NCBI GenBank assembly: GCA_041398745.1
Contig: JAWKUB010000003.1
Coordinates: 620,001 to 684,000, forward strand
Length of the DNA: 64,000 nt
DNA from: JACKHO01 sp041398745
GTDB lineage: Bacteria; Planctomycetota; Planctomycetia; Planctomycetales; Planctomycetaceae
Reading direction: 5' to 3'
The number at the start of each line of letters is the position of its first letter. Positions within the stretch are counted from its first letter, which is position 1. Position numbers and translations under genes: made by a program. Below the pieces are notes generated by a model that saw only the letters and a program-made list of their open reading frames with translations, had not been told where the DNA came from and did not search any database. Below, piece after piece: positions 1-8,186 of this stretch.

Positions 1-345
1 CGGTGCGGCGTGTTGGCTTGAGGAGACGAACTGCACTTCGTTAGCGGGAGCGTCGGCTGCTGCGACCTTAATGGTGTTTGAAGGAAGCGGTGGGGCTGGT
101 TTGGCGACCGCAGGAGCATCGGTCGTTTGCGTGTGAATGAGCCGATGTAAGTGCCTCTCAATGCCCTCAGGTGGTGGTGGAAGGTCTTCTTCCTGCACCG
201 GAGCTGGTTGTTGTGTTACAAACAGGGAAAGCGGAATGAGTTCAAACTTCCAGGCTCCCCAGGTCGCGACACCGAGCGCAATCAACCCCCAGAATGCCGG
301 AGACTGAAACGGGTGCGTGCGCGAGTGAGGGCGCGTGGTAAACAA
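1..345 (-). CDS. Membrane-anchored protein of unknown function (3' end outside window)
   Basis: An open frame runs from a TTG at 345 leftwards off the window edge without a stop (115 codons). An AGGA/GGAG-rich Shine-Dalgarno stretch lies about 8 nt upstream of this TTG, and an in-frame TGA lies further upstream, so TTG is the best start. The first 20 residues are basic and hydrophilic. One hydrophobic segment follows (about residues 19-42: FWGLIALGVATWGAW then FELIPLSLF), then a proline-rich linker. This is the layout of a single-pass inner-membrane protein with a periplasmic domain. No family is recognised because the functional domain lies outside the window. A small lipoprotein gene lies just upstream on the same strand and may be co-transcribed. 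Confidence 0.55.
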   Translation of the reverse strand, partial: MFTTRPHSRTHPFQSPAFWGLIALGVATWGAWKFELIPLSLFVTQQPAPVQEEDLPPPPEGIERHLHRLIHTQTTDAPAVAKPAPPLPSNTIKVAAADAPANEVQFVSSSQHAAP

Positions 346-388
346 AACACAAGCTCCGTTTCCTGTATTGTTTGACGTCGGTCAAGCC

Positions 389-601
389 TTAGTCGGACGA
401 CTGACTCTGTTCTGCCTGACACCAGGGATCGGAAGAAGGTACTGGCTGTGCCGGAACACTGAAGTAGCCGTCCTCACCTCCAAGTGCTGGTTCACGGTTG
501 ATCTTCCACAACTGATGAGGTCGTACCCATTCCATCATGGAACAACCGGGCAGAAGTATCGCGACGAAGGCGACGAGCAGTAAAGATTGAATTCGAGACA
601 T
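389..601 (-). CDS. Small lipoprotein, 70 aa
   Basis: MSRIQSLLLVAFVAILLPGC is a textbook type II signal peptide: a positive N-region, a hydrophobic core and the lipobox LPGC with Cys20 as the lipidation site. The mature part is only about 50 residues (SMMEWVRPHQLW..., with an acidic/Gln-rich end) and matches no family I recognise. It is predicted to be exported and anchored by lipid. It lies 43 bp upstream of the truncated membrane-protein gene on the same strand, and the two could form an envelope operon. The signal peptide is clear; function is unknown. Confidence 0.65.
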   Translation of the reverse strand: MSRIQSLLLVAFVAILLPGCSMMEWVRPHQLWKINREPALGGEDGYFSVPAQPVPSSDPWCQAEQSQSSD

Positions 602-736
602 GGCTCCTTCCAGGTCAGCAGAAGAATTGCTGCCGGGATACTACGCCTCGGTTTGTCAGGGCTCCAAGAAGTTCTCGTGGTGGGAGTCGCCACTGAATCG
701 GTAAGCGGCAGAACCTGCCGATTGCGAGTCCGGCTA

Positions 737-1666
737 TTACAGCTCAGCTGGCGGCTCAGTATCGACGTCGTGCCACTTCATGGCCTGCAGCATGGGCTCA
801 ATTCGCAGGACGACAACCCCATTCTGGAAAATTCGCACGGTTCCCGTCGATTCGGAAACGGTGACGCAGACGGCGTTCGTTGCCTTGGAAATCGAAGCCG
901 CAGCCCAGTGCCGGGCTCCCAGTCCCTTGGACAGCGTAAGTTCTGAGGGCGGGGCGTCGAGAATTCGTCCGGCTGCCATGACACAGCCATCGTTAGAAAC
1001 GATGAAAGCTCCGTCGATTTGTGCGAGTTCTTTCACGCTTTCACGCACACGACTACTGCTGATCATTCGTTCCTTACGACTGTAGCCACGGAATGGGTCG
1101 TGGACACCTTCGTGCGAGAGTTCCAGCACCTTGCGATGATGTCCGACGACGAACATGGTGCCAACTTTTTTCCCCTCACGTCCTTCACGTCCGACTTCGA
1201 CAGCCAAGTCGACAACACGACGCAGTAGGGGGAGGGGAACCTGTGTTTCCAGTCGTTGCAGGTCCCGAGTCGTCAGCTTGGCCAAATGTTCACTCAAATT
1301 AATGAGGCTGACAGTATCAATGGCCTCGCGGTCGAATCCGGAATAAACAGCCACCACGCGGGCACCGGTTTGCACTAAATCATCTGCAATGGCATCGAGC
1401 AGTGCTTGCGAGACCTGCATGTGCCGCGTTTGCGGTTCCTGGCTGAGTGCAATGACTTCAATTTCGTCCTGCTGGGCGGCTTCCTGAACATCGGGAATGT
1501 GCGACGCCACAATCAGGTTTGAATGATCGACTTCTTTCTGAACCAGTGAAAAATCGTAGGCCGCCTCCGAAAGAATGAGGACCGCAGCCGCATCATTTTC
1601 CTTCGCCAATACACGCGCAGCCTGCAACACTCGAATGAGCGTCGCAGGTAATGGATCACGTGTCAT
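737..1666 (-). CDS. Diadenylate cyclase (DisA_N / DAC domain), c-di-AMP synthase
   Basis: The C-terminal third carries the DAC signature: a DGA motif (IDGAFIVSNDG) and, about 30 residues later, a G-x-RH motif (GLGARHWAAA), followed by the conserved ISKATNAVCVTVSE strand. These motifs define the catalytic core that condenses two ATP into cyclic di-AMP. The canonical RHR triplet reads RHW here, an unusual change worth testing. The N-terminal half is an alpha/beta region with no transmembrane helix, so this is neither membrane CdaA nor full-length DisA (no helix-hairpin-helix DNA-binding end). Start: ATG at 1666; an in-frame TTG at 1693 is possible, and neither has a good Shine-Dalgarno. Divergent from frr. 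Family assignment is strong; activity is inferred. Confidence 0.85.
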   Translation of the reverse strand: MTRDPLPATLIRVLQAARVLAKENDAAAVLILSEAAYDFSLVQKEVDHSNLIVASHIPDVQEAAQQDEIEVIALSQEPQTRHMQVSQALLDAIADDLVQTGARVVAVYSGFDREAIDTVSLINLSEHLAKLTTRDLQRLETQVPLPLLRRVVDLAVEVGREGREGKKVGTMFVVGHHRKVLELSHEGVHDPFRGYSRKERMISSSRVRESVKELAQIDGAFIVSNDGCVMAAGRILDAPPSELTLSKGLGARHWAAASISKATNAVCVTVSESTGTVRIFQNGVVVLRIEPMLQAMKWHDVDTEPPAEL

Positions 1667-1902
1667 GGCAGGGGCAAGTGGAGAGGCAGCCAACTTTCGG
1701 GGGAGACGGTCAGTCTATGTTAACATTGGAATCCGTCAATCGATGAACTTTGCAGCGGCCCGATTCTGCCGATTCTCACCGTCCGAAGCTGGAACAGAGG
1801 CCTGCTGACCTTCTCTTTTTAGCCAAACGCCGGTATGGTGAAGAGTGTGGGTTGGCGATGAATTACAACGAGATGTGGCCGAAAACGACAGGGATTTGAA
1901 TC

Positions 1903-2469
1903 ATGGCAATGGATCAAGACGAGATATTACTGGACTGCGAAGAGCGTATGGAAAAGGCCGTGGAGGTCTTTCGTGGTCAGTTACTGGGTTTACGGACGGG
2001 ACGGGCGACTCCCGGACTGGTCGACTCCATTCGTGTGAACTACTACGGTTCTCCCACTCCCATGAAGCAGGTGGCGAACATTAGCTGCCCGGAACCGCAG
2101 CAAATTGTCATTCGCCCATTCGACACCTCGGTGCTGAGTGAAATCGCCAAGGCCATCCAGTCCAGCGACGCCGGTCTCGCCCCCAATTCAGATGGACGCA
2201 TTATTCGCATTAATGTTCCGCCGCTCTCGACGGAACGTCGCCGCGACCTCGTAACTCGTGTCAACAAGTTTGCCGAGGAGTCGCGTGTTTCCATTCGAAA
2301 CGTGCGTCGCGACGCCAACAAGAACGGCGAAACCGCGGAAAAAGAGAAGCTCATGTCAGAGGATGATTTGAAAGCCCTGAAAGATCAAATTCAGGAACTC
2401 ACCAAGAAGTACGAAGGATCGGTGAACGATCAGGCCAAGGCGAAGGAAGCCGACATTATGGATGAATAG
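1903..2469 (+). CDS. frr: Ribosome recycling factor
   Basis: 188 aa, close to the usual 185. The N-terminal helix ends in the conserved LRTGRATPGLVDSI, followed by YYGSPTPMKQVANI and later INVPPLSTERRRDLV, RNVRRDANK and the C-terminal helical arm. This factor splits post-termination ribosomes together with EF-G. The start ATG at 1903 has a CAGGGA stretch upstream. In many bacteria frr follows pyrH and tsf; here it is next to a diadenylate cyclase on the other strand, so it has its own promoter in the 1667-1902 gap. A hairpin (2505-2530) follows the gene. Very secure call. Confidence 0.97.
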   Translation: MAMDQDEILLDCEERMEKAVEVFRGQLLGLRTGRATPGLVDSIRVNYYGSPTPMKQVANISCPEPQQIVIRPFDTSVLSEIAKAIQSSDAGLAPNSDGRIIRINVPPLSTERRRDLVTRVNKFAEESRVSIRNVRRDANKNGETAEKEKLMSEDDLKALKDQIQELTKKYEGSVNDQAKAKEADIMDE

Positions 2470-2504
2470 GTCTGCTTTCGAGACCAACTGGTTCTCGGCG
2501 TTAA

Positions 2505-2530
2505 GGCCACCTGCACTGAGGCGGGTGGCC
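2505..2530 (+). terminator. Hairpin after frr, possible terminator
   Basis: A perfect 7-bp inverted repeat (GGCCACC / GGTGGCC) with a 12-nt loop lies 36 bp after the frr stop. There is no T-run, so Rho-independent termination is uncertain; it may instead be an RNA-stabilising stem. Confidence 0.4.
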
Positions 2531-2609
2531 ACTACCGAATTTCTTCAGCCCCCCAGCGAGGCAATATACGACTCATTCGACAATTCGATGTTCCTAGAGG
2601 AGCGAAAGC

Positions 2610-3128
2610 ATGACGCGTGTGCTCACTGGCAGCCATCAACTGCGAAACCTGTTTGCCGCACTGACCGAACAGACTTTTCAGGTCGAGTTCGGTGTGGCCG
2701 ATCCAGCCCTCATCGATTATCTCTCCGAACTGCTCGTGCGGTTCGTTCGATTTGAGTCCATATTCCGAGTGCGAGACCTGTTTGGTCGTCGTCTCGAAGA
2801 AGTCGCCGACATGCTCCTCCAGGCCGAAGAATGTGAGTCGCGCCCGCGCCGCGAAATTCATCGCCATATTGGAGACTTCACACTGTTCTGGACCGGAGTG
2901 TATCCCGAAGCTCTCAAGCAGTTGCGACGCTGGGACCGCAAAGACGCCGTCCTCGACTACACAGCCCAGGGGAAACAGTCGTACCTCATCGCCAGCAGCA
3001 TTGAGAACGAAGACTCCCCCATCCCACCGCGTGTCCTGCGTCGCCTGAGCGACGAATTCGAAGTCTGCTCGACCGGACTAAGACGTGTGCGGAGTGAATG
3101 GGAGCAAGGAAGGCCTCCGCGTCGGTAA
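2610..3128 (+). CDS. Conserved hypothetical protein, 172 aa
   Basis: Preceded by an AGGAGCG ribosome site 7 nt before the ATG. The protein is mostly alpha-helical, soluble, with charged residues throughout and no signal peptide or membrane segment. It contains an ELLVRFVRFESIF helix, an RRLEEVADMLLQ helix and a GDFTLFWTGVYPEAL motif. I do not recognise a named domain; similar-looking proteins occur as conserved hypotheticals in Planctomycetes (recollection, not a search). It stands alone between frr and a convergent ankyrin gene. Confidence 0.75.
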   Translation: MTRVLTGSHQLRNLFAALTEQTFQVEFGVADPALIDYLSELLVRFVRFESIFRVRDLFGRRLEEVADMLLQAEECESRPRREIHRHIGDFTLFWTGVYPEALKQLRRWDRKDAVLDYTAQGKQSYLIASSIENEDSPIPPRVLRRLSDEFEVCSTGLRRVRSEWEQGRPPRR

Positions 3129-3205
3129 TTGACCGGCCTCGGATTCCATGCACCTTAGTCTCGCCCGGTACCGACACTCGTCGTTTAATCGGCAGGCCAG
3201 CCCTA

Positions 3206-3793
3206 CTACCGGATGCCGTTTCTAACAAGTTCTTCGGCAGTCAGGCCGCCCATGTACTCTGCACATCGGGCCATCGGGTCGGCACCCGACAGTAGCAGGA
3301 AAGTGACCATGTCACGCTTCCCCCAGAGAGCCGCGTGCATGAGAGGAGTGAGTTCCCCATCGACCAGCATGCGGGCTTCGATATCGGCTCCGTGTTTCAG
3401 TAGCAGTCCGACGACTTCAACATTGCCCCAGCCCGCCGCGCGGTGCAAGGCCGTGCCATCCATGCCCAGCACATTCGGATCAGCTCCGTTCTCGAGTAGA
3501 AGGCCAATCATTTCCAGACTTTCACCGGAATGCTTCTGTTCATACGCGGCGTCTACCGCCAAATGCAACAGCGTGAATCCGTCATCTGCTGGCAGATTTG
3601 GGTGCTCCCCGAGTTCGATGAGAACCCGGGCCGCTGCGACATCACAACTGTTCACGGCATGTTGAAGCACACTGTCGTCAACGATTGTTGGCGGCTGATA
3701 CCAAGGCTGTGTCAGGATGTCTTCGCGCAGCAGAGCCACGTCACCATGCGATCGGTAGCTGTCCCATATTGGCCAGGCAAAGTAAGAAGACAT
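3206..3793 (-). CDS. Ankyrin-repeat protein
   Basis: Four to five ankyrin repeats are readable: DDSVLQHAVNSCDVAAARVL, DGFTLLHLAVDAA, DGTALHRAAGWGNVEVVGLL, LTPLMHAALWGKRDMVTFLL, each ending in the G-A/E-D/H-P-N/I type turn (ENGADPN, KHGADIE, LSGADPM). Ankyrin stacks mediate protein-protein binding. There is no signal peptide, so it is probably cytoplasmic. The ATG at 3793 was chosen because GAAGGGAAAG sits 7 nt upstream of it; the frame is open further upstream to 3868 but without a good ribosome site. Function beyond protein binding is unknown. Confidence 0.85.
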   Translation of the reverse strand: MSSYFAWPIWDSYRSHGDVALLREDILTQPWYQPPTIVDDSVLQHAVNSCDVAAARVLIELGEHPNLPADDGFTLLHLAVDAAYEQKHSGESLEMIGLLLENGADPNVLGMDGTALHRAAGWGNVEVVGLLLKHGADIEARMLVDGELTPLMHAALWGKRDMVTFLLLSGADPMARCAEYMGGLTAEELVRNGIR

Positions 3794-3891
3794 TGAAACT
3801 TTCCCTTCACTCATCGAGGTCCATGTGCCGGGCTCGGCGCAAAGGTAGTTTGTAATGGGGGCAAACAAACACCCGAATTCCGGCGTTGTCT

Positions 3892-5295
3892 TCAGCGATT
3901 GTCCAGCATCTCCCCAAGTTCATCCAAATCCAAACGATAGAGGACCTGGTTGTAGTCTTGCCGGGGCGTGGGGGTATGAGTCTTTGAAAATGTGTGCGTG
4001 AAGGTGGCTTCGAACAGCAGAATGGGTGAGTCGAGTTTGGTGAACTCGGGATGCAGTTGGGGGTTGTAGAACGTGTATTTGTTGTGGGTCACCACTTTCA
4101 CTGCATTGCCCCACGGACCAGTCGGCTCGTGAGATTCGGCGTACCAGATTTCTCCAAATGCTGACGTGTCGCCTCCGTACTGCGTGAATATCATCACCCA
4201 CTTCTGGCGGAATTCGTTCCAGGCAATGGCGCCGCGGTGTGGTGTGATCGGTTTGCCTGTACCAAGAGCCAGCGGTGCCTGTTGACCGTCGACCGCTTCC
4301 CAAGCGTCGGGATTGGACCAACTTTCGAAACTGGCACGACAGCGCAAAGTGATCATGGGGTCACCAAACAGCGCCCACTCCGCGCCCGATTCATCGGTCC
4401 ACAAATTGACATGCCCAATGGGTGCGTTCGGTGGTCGTCGCTGATCGTCCGACGTCGTCCATAGCACTTTGAACTTGTCGAAGACTTTGGTTTCTTCGTT
4501 CCAGACACACAATCCTCGCTCGTATTCTGAGAGCGGCGGTTTGATTTTGGAGTACGTTGCGACAAGATGGGCCTTCCCTGCTTTGTCCTTCAGGCTGACA
4601 AATCCTGAGAGCCAGGTCGGTCCTTCGCCGGGCATTTTCGCGACATTTCGAGGTGTGCCCGTGTGGTCGGCGAAGTAGTCGTACTGCAGTCGAATGGGAG
4701 GTTGGAATGATTCCAGTGGCTGGAGTGTGGTAGTTGCTCCAATCATGTGGAAGCGACCGAGAGGATAGCCCGGCAGCGTGGTGTCGCCCCAGCCCCAGTA
4801 CAGGCGACCATTGTGGACAGCGTTTTGTACGCTGTCGCAGCCGAGGATTTTCTGTTCCGTCCAGTCCAGTTCCTCGCCGATTTGCTGGCTTTCACCAAAA
4901 ATTCCACCGCCGGTAATGCGGCCCAGTCGTTTACCCGGCAATTCGCGATGCACTTTCACTTCGATCGTGCCGCCGGGTTTGGGAGTCAGTTTGACGCCAC
5001 GATAACCGAATCCATCAGGTTTCACGGAGTAGCCATGCCCCTCAACATGAAACCACGTTTCGACGCCCATGAGTTCTGGAAGATCAAACGCAATGACTCC
5101 GGCGTTGTCTGAAGTGAATCGAACGTTGTGCGTGGTTCGCAGTTCAACCAGCGGCACCGGCCAGCCGTTTTCGTCGTCGCGAACGATGATTTTACAAGGT
5201 TTGAGTGGTGCGGCGGCATCGACTTCGAGCACTGCTCCCAGCAGAAAAGTCTGCACAATAGGTATGACGAGCAACTGACAGCGGAATAGCAACAT
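3892..5295 (-). CDS. Secreted protein, probable beta-propeller / glycosidase-like fold
   Basis: 467 aa with an N-terminal signal peptide (VIPIVQTFLLGAVLEVDAAA). A beta-sandwich-like stretch (about residues 30-115) is followed by a larger domain with repeated aromatic/Gly motifs such as GRLYWGWGDTTLPGYPLGRF, HVNLWTDESGAEWALFGDP, and HRGAIAWNEFRQKW. These resemble five-bladed propellers of glycoside hydrolase-like proteins. It is likely periplasmic or secreted and may act on or bind carbohydrate; that is inference from fold-like patterns only. It lies about 100 bp upstream of the ankyrin gene on the same strand, and divergent from the histidine kinase with only 14 bp between start codons, so the two share a compact promoter region. 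Confidence 0.7.
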   Translation of the reverse strand: MLLFRCQLLVIPIVQTFLLGAVLEVDAAAPLKPCKIIVRDDENGWPVPLVELRTTHNVRFTSDNAGVIAFDLPELMGVETWFHVEGHGYSVKPDGFGYRGVKLTPKPGGTIEVKVHRELPGKRLGRITGGGIFGESQQIGEELDWTEQKILGCDSVQNAVHNGRLYWGWGDTTLPGYPLGRFHMIGATTTLQPLESFQPPIRLQYDYFADHTGTPRNVAKMPGEGPTWLSGFVSLKDKAGKAHLVATYSKIKPPLSEYERGLCVWNEETKVFDKFKVLWTTSDDQRRPPNAPIGHVNLWTDESGAEWALFGDPMITLRCRASFESWSNPDAWEAVDGQQAPLALGTGKPITPHRGAIAWNEFRQKWVMIFTQYGGDTSAFGEIWYAESHEPTGPWGNAVKVVTHNKYTFYNPQLHPEFTKLDSPILLFEATFTHTFSKTHTPTPRQDYNQVLYRLDLDELGEMLDNR

Positions 5296-5309
5296 CTGGG
5301 AATACCGCG

Positions 5310-6122
5310 GTGAAGGACGGATTGCGAACCGGAAGCGTAACCGCCTATTCTAAAGCAATGTCGCGTTCTGAAGAATCAACAAATGTGAGTCCCGCGAAAA
5401 CAGAGTCGCCAGCTCTGGGGGATGCCGAGCGCCAACAGCTTCAGGAGCGGTACGCAGAAATTGCGAGCCTGGCAGGTGGGTTGGCTCACGAGGTGCGTAA
5501 TCCACTGTCCACGATTCGCATGAATTTGGGCCTGCTGTTTGAAGACTTGGACGAGTCTGAGTTTCCGGCCGCACATCGCATGCGCCGCAAGCTTGACCGT
5601 ATCCAGAAAGAATGCCTGCACCTCGAAGAAACGCTGGAAGCGTTTCTCAACTTCGCCCGTGCAGGCGAATTGGCGCTTGAGCCCACTGATTTGAATGCAA
5701 TGGTTACGGAATTCATCGAGTTTTATCGGCCCGAAGCAGAGCAGCTCGGAATCGATGTCAGTCCGCACCTGGCAAGTAACCTGCCGCAGGTGAACCTCGA
5801 CGAACGACTGATGAAACAGGTGCTGAACAATCTTGTCCGCAATGCTCAGCAGGCGATGCCAGATGGTGGACTACTGGAATTGCAGACCTCAGTTCAGGAC
5901 GGTCAGGTTGTGCTCGAAATCATCGACACTGGTTGCGGCATGAGCGAAGCTGTACGGGGAAAACTGTTCGACGTGTTCTTCTCGACAAAGCCGGGAGGTA
6001 GTGGCCTGGGGCTGCCCACGGTTCGCAAAATTGTGGAATCGCACGGTGGCGCAATTCGATGCGACAGCGATTTGGGCAAGGGCACCCGGTTCGTAATCAC
6101 GCTTCCTGCTGTTCAAGTGTAA
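5310..6122 (+). CDS. Soluble two-component sensor histidine kinase
   Basis: A HisKA dimerisation domain with the H-box LAHEVRNPLSTIRMNLGLL (phospho-accepting His near residue 61) precedes a HATPase_c domain with N-box VLNNLVRNAQQAMP, G1 box IDTGCGMS and G2 box GGSGLGLPTVRKIVESHGG. No transmembrane segment or sensory domain is visible, so it is probably a cytoplasmic kinase of the NtrB/AtoS type. The GTG at 5310 gives 270 aa; an in-frame ATG at 5358 is an alternative, and neither has a strong ribosome site. No response regulator lies beside it. The next gene downstream is glutamine synthetase, so a role in nitrogen sensing is possible but is context inference only. Confidence 0.88.
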   Translation: MKDGLRTGSVTAYSKAMSRSEESTNVSPAKTESPALGDAERQQLQERYAEIASLAGGLAHEVRNPLSTIRMNLGLLFEDLDESEFPAAHRMRRKLDRIQKECLHLEETLEAFLNFARAGELALEPTDLNAMVTEFIEFYRPEAEQLGIDVSPHLASNLPQVNLDERLMKQVLNNLVRNAQQAMPDGGLLELQTSVQDGQVVLEIIDTGCGMSEAVRGKLFDVFFSTKPGGSGLGLPTVRKIVESHGGAIRCDSDLGKGTRFVITLPAVQV

Positions 6123-6404
6123 GTGTACGCGAGTGCACTGCAGAATTAACGTTTCGTCACTCCCTGCGCGCAAGCTGGGCAGTTTTAGCAAATACATTGA
6201 GCAGTCGTTTTACGATTCGATTTTTTCTGACAAAGGTATGGGGCAAAGTCACTTGCAATGCCTTTCGTCCGCTTTAGACTCGGCTCCAATCTTGACCTGT
6301 CGGTCAAGAGCGGTCGCGGTGATGTTGGCTGAGAGCCAAGCTGGAAATAGCCGAATCGCCGCACTTCAAAAAAGAGCGTTCCTGGAAATTGTGGAGGACC
6401 GACG

Positions 6405-7421
6405 GTGTCTGAGTTTTTCAAGTTGGAGTACATTTGGCTCGACGGATATCAGCCAATCCCGAATCTGCGCAGCAAGACGAAGATCGTCTCCTCCGCACCG
6501 AGCAGCGTCGCAGATTGCCCGATTTGGGGCTTCGATGGCAGCTCAACCCAGCAGGCTGAAGGTCACGATTCGGACTGCATGTTGCATCCTGTTGCGCTTT
6601 ATCCGGACAGCACCCGTCGCAATGCTTTCCTCGTAATGTGCGAAGTACACCTTCCGAAGGAAAAGGGGCCACACCCATCCAATACCCGTGCTCACATTGC
6701 CGATGAAGATGGCGGTTTGTGGGTCGGCTTGGAGCAGGAATATTTCCTCATGCAGGATGGTCGACCACTCGGCTTCCCCGAGGAAGGTTACCCTGCTCCT
6801 CAAGGACCTTACTACACAGGCGTTGGTTATAAGAACGTCGGTGCCATTGCTCGTGAAATCGTCGAAGAGCACATGGACATTTGCCACGATGCCGGAATCA
6901 ACCTCGAAGGTATCAACGCAGAAGTCGCCAAAGGCCAGTGGGAATTCCAGATTTTCGCCAAGAACGGTAAGAAGATTGGCGACGACATGTGGGTCGCTCG
7001 TTACATCCTGCTTCGTCTCTGCGAAAAGTATGGTGTGGACGTGGAATGGCACTGTAAGCCAATTCGCGGCGACTGGAACGGCTCCGGCATGCACTGCAAC
7101 TTCTCCACCACCAAGCTGCGTGAAGTGGGTGGCAAAGAGTACTTTGAGAAGCTCATGGCCGCATTCGACAAGTACAAAGAAGAGCACATTGCTGCTTACG
7201 GCCCAGACAACCACCTGCGTTTGACTGGTCTGCACGAAACTCAGTCGATCGACAAATTCAACTACGGTGTTGCCAACCGCGGTGCGTCGATTCGCGTGCC
7301 TCACTCATTCGTCGCTGGCGATGCGTACAAAGGCTACCTGGAAGATCGTCGTCCGAACTCCCAGGCCGATCCTTACGCCATCGTCGCACGCGTTTTGAAG
7401 ACCATCGAAACCGTCGGCTAA
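6405..7421 (+). CDS. glnII: Glutamine synthetase, type II (eukaryote-like)
   Basis: 338 aa, the short GSII length (GSI is about 470). The N-terminal beta-grasp begins with LEYIWLDGYQPIPNLRSKT. The WGFDGSSTQQAEGHDSDC motif matches the W-x-(Y/F)-DGSST-x-QA signature, and later come GLEQEYFL (metal-binding Glu), GINAEVAKGQWEFQ, HCNFSTTKLR and NRGASIRVPHSF. The enzyme makes glutamine from glutamate, ammonium and ATP. The GTG at 6405 has GGAGG about 8 nt upstream. A strong terminator follows (7448-7496). The 281-bp leader upstream is long enough for regulated promoters. Confidence 0.96.
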   Translation: MSEFFKLEYIWLDGYQPIPNLRSKTKIVSSAPSSVADCPIWGFDGSSTQQAEGHDSDCMLHPVALYPDSTRRNAFLVMCEVHLPKEKGPHPSNTRAHIADEDGGLWVGLEQEYFLMQDGRPLGFPEEGYPAPQGPYYTGVGYKNVGAIAREIVEEHMDICHDAGINLEGINAEVAKGQWEFQIFAKNGKKIGDDMWVARYILLRLCEKYGVDVEWHCKPIRGDWNGSGMHCNFSTTKLREVGGKEYFEKLMAAFDKYKEEHIAAYGPDNHLRLTGLHETQSIDKFNYGVANRGASIRVPHSFVAGDAYKGYLEDRRPNSQADPYAIVARVLKTIETVG

Positions 7422-7447
7422 TTGCCACGAGTTTTCGATTTTGAATC

Positions 7448-7496
7448 ACACGCCGTCTTTGACAACGAGTCAGAGGCGGCGTGTTCATTTTTGCTT
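7448..7496 (+). terminator. Rho-independent terminator of glnII
   Basis: A 16-bp stem with one or two wobble positions (ACACGCCG... / ...CGGCGTGT), a 5-nt loop, and a following CATTTTTGCTTTT stretch, 26 bp after the stop codon. Confidence 0.85.
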
Positions 7497-7858
7497 TTGC
7501 CTCACGGACTAACGGCATCAAGAATCGAGTTGTTGCGACGGGGTGGTGGGGGCGCCCAGCTTGCGTGTGGCATAACGAAGTGCAGGCAAATCTTATTGAC
7601 GATCGTTGTTGAGTGACCGTCTCAAGCCCCCGATACGTCACGTCCGGGGGCTTCCACTATCGCGGGGCGCCCCCGCCACCCTGCCGTCAGGACACCCGCA
7701 TGCTGCTCGAATGGGAAGTCGAACTGGTGGCGTAACGGACAGGTGCGAACATTGGATCAAACGAAAATTAGATTTCCGGGGAGTTTTTCATCACGTTGCT
7801 ACCGGGCAGGTAGTTGCAACTTACCTCCTGCGAACGGTCGCGACTGTACGCAACAGTT
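7497..7858. other. Intergenic, no gene seen
   Basis: No frame with a ribosome site or recognisable product. It holds one perfect 9-bp inverted repeat (AAGCCCCCG / CGGGGGCTT, 7624-7653) that may terminate transcription from either side. Confidence 0.5.
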
Positions 7859-8186
7859 TTATCTCTTCCTCTCCACGTGGGAAGCGAAATTGTTTAGGAT
7901 GGCTTGCCAGCCAGCGCGCTGCTGCTCTGCAGAATGAGTGTCTTCAGTGTCGAAGGTTACTCGGACTATGGTTCCTTCGTCTGTTTCCGAAAACTCGACC
8001 TGGGCTAAGCGGCCACCGAATTCATATTCAATGAGTTGATGTTCGAGGACCTTCGTATAGGTGCCCGCAAAGTCGAATCCAACGCTGCCATCCTTTGCCT
8101 CCATCCGTGACGAAAACTTGCCACCCACCTGCAGGTCAACCGTGGCAGCGGTCGTGTGCCAGTCATCAGACGCGGCGTTCCACTGG

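Noticed and set aside
6238..6262. Possible sigma-54 promoter upstream of glnII (GGGGC...TTGCA)
   Set aside because: The spacing between the GG and GC elements is 11 nt instead of 10, so it does not fit the consensus.
6543..7304. 253-codon open frame opposite glutamine synthetase
   Set aside because: Mirror of highly biased codons in glnII; no ribosome site and no domain.
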